From positions 1,116,001-1,180,000 of the forward strand of contig NZ_NEVU01000002.1 in NCBI RefSeq assembly GCF_002261355.1: DNA of 64,000 nucleotides, given 5' to 3'. This DNA is from Bordetella genomosp. 12. GTDB taxonomy: Bacteria; Pseudomonadota; Gammaproteobacteria; Burkholderiales; Burkholderiaceae_B. The position numbers and the translations under genes were made by a program. Under the pieces are notes generated by a model. The model saw only the letters and a list, made by a program, of their open reading frames with translations, searched no databases and had not been told where the DNA came from. This document shows positions 56,430-64,000 of the stretch, in pieces (position 1 is the stretch's first letter; every line of letters starts with the position of its first letter).

Positions 56430-56730
56430 TGCGCCGACCCTGCGTGAATGTCCATTTCCTCTCCGATCCGGGCGCCTGGACGCCAATTGATGCCAAGGCC
56501 GCCTGGCCGTGGTGCTGGAAACGGGAGGGATGATACGGGCCAGAAACTCGCGCCGATATTTCAACACTTATCAAATAAAACCAAGTGCGAATATTTTCCG
56601 GCTTGAAAATGGATGATTTGGCTGTTTTCTATAATTTTATTATCAGCCAGACGATCTTCCGGCTGCCACCCTGGGGAGCAGCCCGTGGATGAAGCGTCAA
56701 TTTTCAAGTATCCATAGCCGAGCCGGATAA
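56430..56730. promoter_or_regulatory. Divergent capsule promoter region
   Basis: Bases 56565-56650 are strongly AT-rich (for example TTTTCTATAATTTTATTATC near 56624-56643), in contrast to flanking genes. This should hold promoters for kpsM (minus) and the GT2 gene (plus). TATAAT at 56629-56634 is a good -10 candidate on the plus strand. Confidence 0.5.
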
Positions 56731-58071
56731 ATGATCGGAACCATTCTGTTAAATATTTGCCAGAAACGCGCACATAAAACCGTCAATTTGTTGCAGAACT
56801 GGGAGGTGATGCATCGCTACCCCAACGATGCAACGCGGTTGAATCGCGTGGGTCTGTTCGATATCGCGCGGTGCAGCAATCGGCGCGGGCGCGATCAGGC
56901 CCTGGCCCGAGCCCGCGCAGCATTGGAATGGAGCGGCTCAGATCCGGGGCTGCGGCCCGAAGACTTCCTGGGGAAAGTGTCCGACTACGAGCGCCAGCAG
57001 TATGCCCTTGCCCTCGGAAGGCTGGACCCCGCCCGTGCGCATGCCTGGCTCAGGCGTTCGGAGAGCGCGCTGGCCTTGGGCTTGGCGCTGGCCGCCGGCG
57101 ACGCCCAGGCCGCACAGTGGCACGCATCGGCACTGGCGCCCTCACGGCGAGATGATCTTAAAAAAGCGAATAATTTGCATGCAGTTGTTGCTGCGCAGCA
57201 TTGCTTTTCCGGACTGCATGGTCAAGCGCGAAAACATTTAACTTATCTCCTCACAAACGCCGGCTTTGGCCTTGCCGAGAATAATCTTCCTCTAAGGATG
57301 GACGATTTCATTCCCGCTGATTCCCCATCTTCGGCCGCGCAGATCCAGGATGCGGGTTTGGTCAGTGTAATAATCTGTGCGCACAATGCGGCGGCTTTCA
57401 TAGATAAAGCCATATTATCCATTGCGCGGCAAAGCTATCGAAATATTGAAATCGTAGCGATTGATGACGGATCGGAAGATAACACTTACGCACATATATG
57501 CTCCGCCGCTGAAATTAATCCGCGTATAACTGCGCTGCGGATAGAAAACCGCGGAACATATGCCGCGAGAAATTTCGCGCTGAGCCAGGCAAGCGGCCGA
57601 TTCATTACGTTTCTCGACGCCGACGACGTCATGCTGCCCCGACGCATCGAGCAGCAGGTCGAGCCGTTGCAATACGCCGGGATCGTGGCCAGTACCAGCC
57701 GCCTGCTGCGGCTCACCGGCCAGGGCCGGATCGTTTCTCCGCGCATCTATCCGCTGATCCGCCACAACCCCGCGTCGCTGATGATGCGCCGCGAGGTCCT
57801 TGAACGCCTCGGTCCCTACGAGGAAGTGCGTTTCGGAGCAGACGACGAGTATGAACACCGTATACGACTTCATTGCGGCCCCACCAGCGTGCGACGCGAC
57901 GCCCAGGTGCAGACCATTGCCCTGCACCACCCCGACTCCCTGACGCAGTCCGCCGCAACCGGCCTGGACTCAGCGGCAGGCCGGCAGGCTCGCATCCGCT
58001 ACCGCGAAGCGTGGACCAGACGCCATATGGAACAGGGCCTGTCCGCCAAGCCCCCACTCTCTTTTGAGTAA
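56731..58071 (+). CDS. GT2-family glycosyltransferase with helical N-terminus
   Basis: 446 residues. An N-terminal helical part of about 200 residues is followed by a GT-A domain: SVIICAHNAAAFIDKAI, IVAIDDGSEDNT, NRGTYAARNFAL, the DxD region FLDADDVM and DDEYEHRIR. Activity is probably addition of a sugar from a nucleotide donor to the capsule or its anchor. The stretch about 57150-57600 is visibly poorer in GC than both ends. ATG at 56731 is chosen; ATG at 56809 is possible but GGGAGG is too close to it. Divergent from kpsM. Confidence 0.8.
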   Translation: MIGTILLNICQKRAHKTVNLLQNWEVMHRYPNDATRLNRVGLFDIARCSNRRGRDQALARARAALEWSGSDPGLRPEDFLGKVSDYERQQYALALGRLDPARAHAWLRRSESALALGLALAAGDAQAAQWHASALAPSRRDDLKKANNLHAVVAAQHCFSGLHGQARKHLTYLLTNAGFGLAENNLPLRMDDFIPADSPSSAAQIQDAGLVSVIICAHNAAAFIDKAILSIARQSYRNIEIVAIDDGSEDNTYAHICSAAEINPRITALRIENRGTYAARNFALSQASGRFITFLDADDVMLPRRIEQQVEPLQYAGIVASTSRLLRLTGQGRIVSPRIYPLIRHNPASLMMRREVLERLGPYEEVRFGADDEYEHRIRLHCGPTSVRRDAQVQTIALHHPDSLTQSAATGLDSAAGRQARIRYREAWTRRHMEQGLSAKPPLSFE

Positions 58072-58076
58072 AGGTC

Positions 58077-60113
58077 ATGACCGCCAGCAACGTAATTCGT
58101 CCTTTCAGCTTTGGCCGACCGACGGCCGCAACCCATGAAGCAGAGCAGATTCTCGCGCGTCTCGAGCAAGAGCATGCCGCCCGCGTCCAGGCCGAGAAAG
58201 ATCTGGCCAACGCCCGCGCCCTGCTGCGTGAAACCACTCAGCAACTGGCAAAGCAGCGCCTGACGCTGACCTGGAAGTTCGGCGAAGCCGTCATCCGGGC
58301 TCGCAATGTGGCCGACTACTTGCTCCTGCCCTATACCCTGCTGAGGCTGTCGCACGCGCATCGCCGCGAACATCGGCACAATCCGGTTGCGCGCAAACCG
58401 GGCGCCGCCGTTCTGCCCGCCGAGACGGCGAGCGCCATCAAGGACGCGTTGGACTACGTCAAACGCGTGCGCAGCCCGGAGGTGCTGCTGTGGTGCGCTC
58501 GCCAAAACTGGCCGACCGAAGTCCGCAGCAAGGTCTATTGCGAGATTGCGCGGTGGGCGCGCACGAGCTATCCCGACATCGCCGAGCAAGTCGCCCAACA
58601 GTTGCTGGAAATCGATCCGGGCGCGCCACACAGCCGTCAACTGGCATTCAGCCTGTTCGACGCGGGGCTGGTCACGATCGCGTCGCGCCTGCTCAAGGCC
58701 GCCAGCGCCAGCGGCGTGCGCCTCAACACTGCGGAGTCCCAGCGGTATGAGCGTATCGCTGCCGCACATGCTGTTCTGAACGCCACGGATACCGGCCCAG
58801 GTCCAGCAGGACACCGCTATGACTTTTCCGGTAGCGGCCCGGTTGTGATACTGGCCACGCACAGCCTGCTGCAGCGGCGCGGCGCCAACGAGAATGCCCT
58901 GCACCGTTATGCCACCAGCCTGGCTGCACGTGTCGGTGAAGTGCAAGTGATCAGCCTCGAAACCAGCGAGGAGGATCCCGCCGAAGCCGAACGGGCCGGC
59001 GCTTCGAGCTTGCGTGTGGACGGCGTCATCTATCAGGCCGTGACGCCGGAGCAGGCGCGACAGGCACGCCTTCGACCCGCCGCCTTCGCCGACGCAGTGC
59101 TCGCCCATACGGTGGAGCGGCGCCCACGCGCGGTTCTGGCTTGGGACGACGCACGTTGCGGCCTCGGCGCCCATGCCGCCGCCACGAGCCTGCGCGTGCC
59201 CTACGGTTTCATCGTGCAAGGACTGAATTTCTTTCAGAAGACTGCTGCCAATCATCGGCTCTCCGAGCGCGCCATGGCCGATTTACGCTTGCTCAAGCGC
59301 GCGCTGCGCCAGGCCGACATGCTGGCATTGGGCACCCCCGCGCTGGCCGCGGCCTTGCACCCCCTGATGCCCTCCGAGCCCGCCGTCAGCCTGTTGCCGC
59401 CTCTGCCTCTGCCCGCGGCCAACCTGCGCACCCCGAACAGCGACGCGGCGCTTGCGGGCACGCTCGCGCGCCTGCGCGACCGCAAGGTAATCGTTTGGAG
59501 CGAAGACGAGCCGCCGGCCATGTTGGCCCGCGTGGTGATAGACCTCTATGCGGAACTGGCCTTGCACGACGCGAACGCCGTCCTGCTGGTGCTATCCGAT
59601 GGGCGTGCCGCCGCCGCCATGCGCCAGCACGCCGTGGCAATCGGCCTATCCGAGGACCAGGTCATCTTCGCGCCGGCCATCACCGATGCCGTGTCGCGCG
59701 AACAGCTGTTGCGGCAAGCGCATCTCGCACTCTTTCCCTACTGGCCCACCCGGGCCGAGCAGGCGGCCATGCCGGGCGTGGCCGCCTTGCTCGAAGCCAT
59801 GGCGCTGGGCCTTTGCCCTGCGGTCGGGCCGAATCCCGCCTATACCGACATCGTCAGCCACGGCGAGAACGGCATCCACCTCGATCTGGCCGACGCCGCC
59901 GCCGACGGCGCGCAGAACCTGCACGAGCTGCTCGGCGACGCCGCCCGGCTGGCGCAGTATGGCCGCAAGGCCCGCGAATCCGTTCAACGTCACCTGCCCT
60001 GGCAGGCTTATGAAGACGCCATTACCGCCATGCTGATGCAGGCGGCCACTCCCGATCCCGCCAACCCGGCGCAACGCGCCGAACCGCAGTTCGCTGGCGT
60101 GCGCGCACGCTGA
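58077..60113 (+). CDS. GT4-like (GT-B) glycosyltransferase with N-terminal coiled coil
   Basis: 678 residues. A coiled-coil stretch is at about 20-62 (HEAEQILARLEQEHAARVQAE), a helical segment follows, and from about 255 a GT-B fold: VVILATHSLLQRRGANENALHRYA, FIVQGLNFFQKTA, VIWSED, then LFPYWPTR and the donor motif EAMALGLCPAVGPNPAYTDIV. ATG at 58077, five bases after the GT2 stop. Probably builds the capsule repeat or linker with its neighbour. Confidence 0.75.
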   Translation: MTASNVIRPFSFGRPTAATHEAEQILARLEQEHAARVQAEKDLANARALLRETTQQLAKQRLTLTWKFGEAVIRARNVADYLLLPYTLLRLSHAHRREHRHNPVARKPGAAVLPAETASAIKDALDYVKRVRSPEVLLWCARQNWPTEVRSKVYCEIARWARTSYPDIAEQVAQQLLEIDPGAPHSRQLAFSLFDAGLVTIASRLLKAASASGVRLNTAESQRYERIAAAHAVLNATDTGPGPAGHRYDFSGSGPVVILATHSLLQRRGANENALHRYATSLAARVGEVQVISLETSEEDPAEAERAGASSLRVDGVIYQAVTPEQARQARLRPAAFADAVLAHTVERRPRAVLAWDDARCGLGAHAAATSLRVPYGFIVQGLNFFQKTAANHRLSERAMADLRLLKRALRQADMLALGTPALAAALHPLMPSEPAVSLLPPLPLPAANLRTPNSDAALAGTLARLRDRKVIVWSEDEPPAMLARVVIDLYAELALHDANAVLLVLSDGRAAAAMRQHAVAIGLSEDQVIFAPAITDAVSREQLLRQAHLALFPYWPTRAEQAAMPGVAALLEAMALGLCPAVGPNPAYTDIVSHGENGIHLDLADAAADGAQNLHELLGDAARLAQYGRKARESVQRHLPWQAYEDAITAMLMQAATPDPANPAQRAEPQFAGVRAR

Positions 60114-60279
60114 GATCCCATGCAGATGCAACAAAGACTCAAGCCCGACGCGCGCACGTCCATGCGCCAGGCCGCGCAGCCATTGCACTGTCGTTACGTA
60201 AGCACACCCCCTGCATAAGGCTTGAAGCCAGGCCTGCGCTATCTTCAAACCGCTGTTGAACAAGACGGAGTCTCTCACC

Positions 60280-62457
60280 GTGAATATCACTACGATCGGA
60301 TCCTGCCGTGTGGCCGGGCCCATGGCCAAAGTCCAGGCCCGCCGCAATTTCGTGCTCGATAACCGCCTTTTGTATGGCTACACGCACAACACGAAAGAGG
60401 CCATACAGGCCATTCGCTACATGCGCGGCGACCTGAGCATTCCGGCGAGTCTTTGGCCCTTCATCTCCGGCCAAAGCCATCGCGAGGGCAACCCCAAACT
60501 GGGGCAAGGCAGCATTCCCGCCGAAGACCGGCACGTGGTCGAGATCAGCTCCATCAAGGTTCTGGAGCTCGACGGCTATCAATTGCAGCTGGTGCGCTTC
60601 AAAGAGGCCTTGGCCTTCTGCCCCGATCTGCGCAAAATATTCTTTGAGCATGGGTCGGCCGAGGCACGGGCTGAGCGTCTGCGACAGTTGCAGGCCAGCC
60701 CCACCTATGCGCGGGTGCCCGAATCCGTGCAGCATGTCCTGGCCCAAACCGTGCTGCGCACGCAAACGGCGGCCGAGATCGAAGGCGACCTCAAGCAGAT
60801 TGCCCTGTTGCTGGGGCCCGCCTTTGTGCTTGTCACCCATTGCAATGCCATGAACGCCCACGGCGAGCTCATCGCCGACCGCGCCAAGATGGTGGATCGC
60901 GTCTCGCGCGCCTGCGCTCGCGCTGGCATCACGCTGGTCGACCCGGGCTCTTTGCTGGCGGCCTATGGCCAGGAGCGCGGCATGCCCGATGACGGACGCG
61001 ACACCGCGCATTACACGCCTGCCTTTGCGCGTCTGGTAGGTAAAGAAATCTGCGACAAACTGCTAGGCGTGCAGGAAACCGCCGCTTTGCCGGAGGGCGA
61101 GGCGGCGCTGGATTGGAAACAAAGCCTGGAGCGCGCCAAGGCCTGCGGCCAGACCCAGGCCTGGGATCTTGCCCTGCTCTATGCCAACCGCGCGATCGAA
61201 CTCAAGCCCAACGTTTCGGCCGCCTACGTACTGCGCGCCCGGGCCATGACGGCGCTGAGCCAGAATGATGAGATTCTCGACGCCTGGGGCGCTGCCTTGG
61301 CCATCGATGCCAATCGCAATGCCTATATTCTGCGCCAGGCCGCCGAGTGCGCCTTGGGCCAGGGGCAGATTGACATGGCGCGCGAATGGGCTCAGGAATC
61401 CCTGCAACGCGAGAGCAGCGAGAAAACGGCGCTCTTGCTGGGCCGCATCCTTGCTCGGCTCGGTCACAACCAGGATGCCGAACAGGCCTTTCGCGTCAGC
61501 GCGCAGGCCGCGCCGGAACGGTCCTTGCGTCATGCCTTGCGTAGCAGCACGCCGCTCGAGGAAGGCGCCAGCATGGTCAGCGCCTTGGCCGCCACCCACG
61601 CCGTGGATGGCGCCAGCTTGCAAGGCGCGCGCGAGCAGGTGCTCAAAAGAGCCCGCCGCGAAGTGCGGCACGCGGGACGCGCAGGCGCTCTGCTGCCCAG
61701 CCTCGGCGCCTTCTATGCGCTGCAGACCCTGGCCGGCGAGCATAAGAGCGAGCTCGACGACGACATCAATCAAGCCTATCGGCGCATGCTCAAAGCCTAT
61801 GAGGCCAACGCGGAGTATCGCAACAGCGAGATGGCCATCCAGTTGCTGGCGGATCTAGCCGCGCTGGATGCCGTCGACGTCCGCTATGTCCAGCGGGCTG
61901 CCAAACAATTGCAAAGCGATGGCCATGCCGACGCAGCAATCGCCTGCTGGCATCGTCTGGCCGGCGCCACACTGCCGGCGGAGTCGGACAGCGTGCTGCT
62001 GGCAGCGGCCCGCCTGGTGCAGCTCGGCGCGCATGCCGATGCCGTCGCGGTGTATCGCAGGCTGGCCCAAAGCGGCGTGCTGCAACCCGAACAAACCAAA
62101 GCCATGATCGAGAAAAGCTTGCGGGCCCTGGCGCGCGCCATGCGCCGCCATCTCACGGAGGGCAATCTGAGAATGGCCGAGCAGGAGGTGCGCGCCATTC
62201 GCGCCATCGACCCGGCCTATGCCGGCCTGCCGTCGCTGCAACGCACGCTGTCCGATGCGCACAAGCGCGAGTTCCAGGATCAGCGGCAGCAGTCCAAAGA
62301 CCAGGGTGAGGTGATCGCCAGTGCCAGGCGTGTCATCGAGAGCAATCCCATGGACCGCGAGGCCAACGTGGAACTGGTGATGCAGAGCCTGCGTACCGGC
62401 AACCTCAACGAAGGCCGCCGGCTGCTGGAGCGCTTCATGGAAAACGCCCCGGCTTGA
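60280..62457 (+). CDS. GSCR-motif SGNH-like domain fused to TPR repeats
   Basis: 725 residues from a GTG at 60280 with GGAG at nine bases. A TTG at 60256 is in frame. Residues 1 to about 260 are the GSCR domain (TTIGSCRVAGP at the N-terminus, GRDTAHYTPAF at its end), paralogous to the protein at 50744-51613. From about 275 come TPR-like helices (ALLYANRAIELKPNVSAAYV, AAECALGQGQIDMAREWAQ) to the end. No signal peptide or TM. 166 bases after the glycosyltransferase on the same strand. A polysaccharide-modifying or scaffolding role is inferred from context only. Confidence 0.6.
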   Translation: MNITTIGSCRVAGPMAKVQARRNFVLDNRLLYGYTHNTKEAIQAIRYMRGDLSIPASLWPFISGQSHREGNPKLGQGSIPAEDRHVVEISSIKVLELDGYQLQLVRFKEALAFCPDLRKIFFEHGSAEARAERLRQLQASPTYARVPESVQHVLAQTVLRTQTAAEIEGDLKQIALLLGPAFVLVTHCNAMNAHGELIADRAKMVDRVSRACARAGITLVDPGSLLAAYGQERGMPDDGRDTAHYTPAFARLVGKEICDKLLGVQETAALPEGEAALDWKQSLERAKACGQTQAWDLALLYANRAIELKPNVSAAYVLRARAMTALSQNDEILDAWGAALAIDANRNAYILRQAAECALGQGQIDMAREWAQESLQRESSEKTALLLGRILARLGHNQDAEQAFRVSAQAAPERSLRHALRSSTPLEEGASMVSALAATHAVDGASLQGAREQVLKRARREVRHAGRAGALLPSLGAFYALQTLAGEHKSELDDDINQAYRRMLKAYEANAEYRNSEMAIQLLADLAALDAVDVRYVQRAAKQLQSDGHADAAIACWHRLAGATLPAESDSVLLAAARLVQLGAHADAVAVYRRLAQSGVLQPEQTKAMIEKSLRALARAMRRHLTEGNLRMAEQEVRAIRAIDPAYAGLPSLQRTLSDAHKREFQDQRQQSKDQGEVIASARRVIESNPMDREANVELVMQSLRTGNLNEGRRLLERFMENAPA

Positions 62458-62464
62458 TGCATAA

Positions 62465-62500
62465 GGCCGGTCAGCCCGCCTGCGGGCGGGTTGACCGGCC
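62465..62500. terminator. Large hairpin between convergent GSCR-TPR and dps genes
   Basis: GGCCGGTCA plus GCCCGCC pairs with GGCGGGT plus TGACCGGCC around a TGCG loop, a 16-bp stem eight bases past the plus-strand stop. T-runs are absent on both sides, so it is a stable transcript end rather than a textbook terminator. Confidence 0.6.
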
Positions 62501-62570
62501 GTTGCCCTGCCCTGCGCACAGGGCGGCAGGTGCGGCGAAGGCCGCTACACCGGCGTAATTGCCGTACAGC

Positions 62571-63071
62571 TCATTGCAGCAGGCTGCGCAGCATCCACGC
62601 GTTTTTCTCGTGGACGTCCAGGCGCTGGGTGAGCAGATCGGCGGTAGGCTGATCGTTGGCGGCATCGGCTTTCTCGAAGGCCGCGCGGGCGGTCTTGGCG
62701 ACGGCCTCATTGCCCTTGACCAACATGCGGATCATCTCGAGCGCTTCGGGCACATTGCTCGGCTCTTCGATGGACGTGAGCTGGCCATACTCGCGATACG
62801 TGCCGGGCGCGTAATGACCCAACGCACGGATGCGTTCGGCGATGGCGTCGAGCGCACCCCACTCTTCCGTGTACTGCGTCATGAACATATTGTGCAGGGT
62901 GTTGAACAACGGCCCGGTCACGTTCCAGTGGAAGTTGTGCGTCATCAGGTACAGCGAGTACGAATCAGCCAGCAGCTTGGCCAGCTCGCCTGCGACAGCC
63001 GCCCGATCCTTGTCGGAGATACCGATATTGATGCGCGGTGCGGCAGTGCTGTTCTTGGTCGATTTTGCCAT
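62571..63071 (-). CDS. dps: Dps, DNA-binding ferritin-like protein
   Basis: 166 residues forming a dodecameric iron store that protects DNA. Ferroxidase motifs are in THNFHWNVTGPLFNTLHNMF and EEWGALDAIAERIRALG; the C-terminal helix is DLLTQRLDVHEKNAWMLRSLL. The N-terminus is short and Lys-poor after MAKSTKN. ATG at 63071 with AAGGAG; the frame is open to 63275 with no other start signal. Usually stress- or OxyR-controlled; no site was identified. Confidence 0.92.
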   Translation of the reverse strand: MAKSTKNSTAAPRINIGISDKDRAAVAGELAKLLADSYSLYLMTHNFHWNVTGPLFNTLHNMFMTQYTEEWGALDAIAERIRALGHYAPGTYREYGQLTSIEEPSNVPEALEMIRMLVKGNEAVAKTARAAFEKADAANDQPTADLLTQRLDVHEKNAWMLRSLLQ

Positions 63072-63223
63072 GTAGTGCTCCTTCTCTAAAGGCGACGGAA
63101 ACACATCAAGAATACCACCGAGAGACACCCCGTCGCATCGGCGCAGGCCTGGGGTCTTGCGGCGGCGGCCGCACGCCGGATCCCCGTACGGCCACCGGCG
63201 CTCGGCTCGCCGCGCGGCTTGCC

Positions 63224-64000
63224 TCAACCCGAGCGCGGCATGGCGAAGGACATCCCCGCGGACTGGGCCGCCCAACGCTGCATCACGCTCTTTTGCCGCG
63301 TGTAGAAGCGCACGCCTTCTTCGCCGTAGACATGCAGATCGCCAAATAGCGATTGCTTCCAGCCGCCAAATCCTTGCCAGGCCGCCGGCACGGGAATCGG
63401 CACATTGACGCCGACCATACCGACCTCGATGCCTTGCACGAACTCGCGCGCCGCCGTGCCGCTGTCGGTGTACAGACTCACCCCGTTGGCAAACTCGTGG
63501 CGGTTGATCAGCGCGATGGCCTCCTCCAACGTATCCACGTGCACGCAGGCGAGCACCGGGCCGAAGATCTCCTCGCGATAGATGCGCATGTCCGGCTGGA
63601 CGTGGTCAAACACCGTCGGGCCCAACCAATAGCCCTGCTCGCAACCGGCTCCGCAGGCGGACGGGTCGATCTGCCGCCCATCGAGCAGCAGGCTGGCGCC
63701 TTCCTGCACGCCGGCGTCGATATACGCGGCGATGCGAGCGCGCGCCGCCGCGCTGATAATGGCGCCCATTTCGGCGTCTTCCTGCATGCCGCGGCGAACC
63801 TTGAGTTCGCGCGTCTTGCTCAAAATGTGCGGCATGACGGCCTGACCGGCGCCCGCCACGAACACGGCCACGGAGATCGCCATGCAGCGCTCGCCAGCAC
63901 TGCCGAACGCCGCGCCCACCAGTGCATCGGCCGCTGCCTGCGCATCGGCGTCCGGCATCACCGCCAGATGGTTCTTGGCGCCGCCCAATGCCTGCACGCG
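63224..64000 (-). CDS. mmsA: Methylmalonate-semialdehyde dehydrogenase, 3-prime part
   Basis: C-terminal about 258 residues of a CoA-acylating aldehyde dehydrogenase; the gene runs off the window at 64000. MmsA pattern: [14 protein letters not shown], catalytic Cys in [53 protein letters not shown]. Acts in valine and inositol breakdown. Confidence 0.9.
   Translation of the reverse strand, partial: RVQALGGAKNHLAVMPDADAQAAADALVGAAFGSAGERCMAISVAVFVAGAGQAVMPHILSKTRELKVRRGMQEDAEMGAIISAAARARIAAYIDAGVQEGASLLLDGRQIDPSACGAGCEQGYWLGPTVFDHVQPDMRIYREEIFGPVLACVHVDTLEEAIALINRHEFANGVSLYTDSGTAAREFVQGIEVGMVGVNVPIPVPAAWQGFGGWKQSLFGDLHVYGEEGVRFYTRQKSVMQRWAAQSAGMSFAMPRSG

Overview
The window is high-GC DNA (low 60s percent by eye) with dense genes, many short-overlap operons and a gene set typical of Alcaligenaceae (Burkholderiales). 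The strongest taxonomic marker is a complete bvgA-bvgS pair: a BvgA-type response regulator and a 1225-residue hybrid sensor with two Venus-flytrap domains, PAS, kinase, receiver and Hpt. Together with the UgpBAEC, Liv and Vi-like capsule genes this points to Bordetella or a close relative such as Achromobacter. The species is not assigned. I see no rRNA, tRNA, CRISPR array, insertion sequence or phage gene.

Left part (1-10.6 kb): an aromatic amino acid exporter (yddG) faces a Liv-type ABC operon whose two permease halves are fused in one protein. Next come a CSS-EAL cyclic-di-GMP phosphodiesterase with a redox-type periplasmic cysteine pair, an unknown membrane protein, a hydratase-family enzyme, and a TerC-CorC membrane protein whose leader carries an intrinsic terminator just before its ribosome binding site. 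Signalling block (11.3-17.2 kb): a RocR-like REC-EAL protein, then bvgA and bvgS on the same strand, an arrangement that recalls the Roc module of Pseudomonas and lacks fhaB next to bvgA. A Gcr-family membrane protein and an MFS exporter follow.

Middle part (21.5-35 kb): glutamate decarboxylase with an AspT-family exchanger, probably an acid-resistance pair, then psd, an FMN alpha-hydroxyacid dehydrogenase, a stand-alone MetQ-like protein, a RES-Xre toxin-antitoxin operon with a clear operator-like inverted repeat, hslR, a DMT transporter, a sugar dehydrogenase, two glutathione transferases and an aspartate racemase-family enzyme. Transport block (35-47.5 kb): livKHMGF, proC with yhhQ, ugpBAEC behind a Pho-box-like site, and an orphan LivK paralogue that may share the Liv permease.

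Right part (48.3-62.5 kb): a compact capsule locus. On the minus strand kpsM, kpsT, kpsE, a GT4 glycosyltransferase, a GSCR-motif protein, a CtrA/Wza-like outer-membrane exporter and a TviB-like UDP-sugar dehydrogenase form one probable operon. On the plus strand two more glycosyltransferases and a GSCR-TPR fusion diverge from it. The two GSCR proteins share four sequence blocks and both end in a DxxHY motif, suggesting an SGNH-like family tied to this locus. KpsC/KpsS, a UDP-sugar 4-epimerase and an LpxL-like VexE are not in the window. This is the best candidate for an undescribed system. The window closes with dps and the 3-prime part of mmsA.
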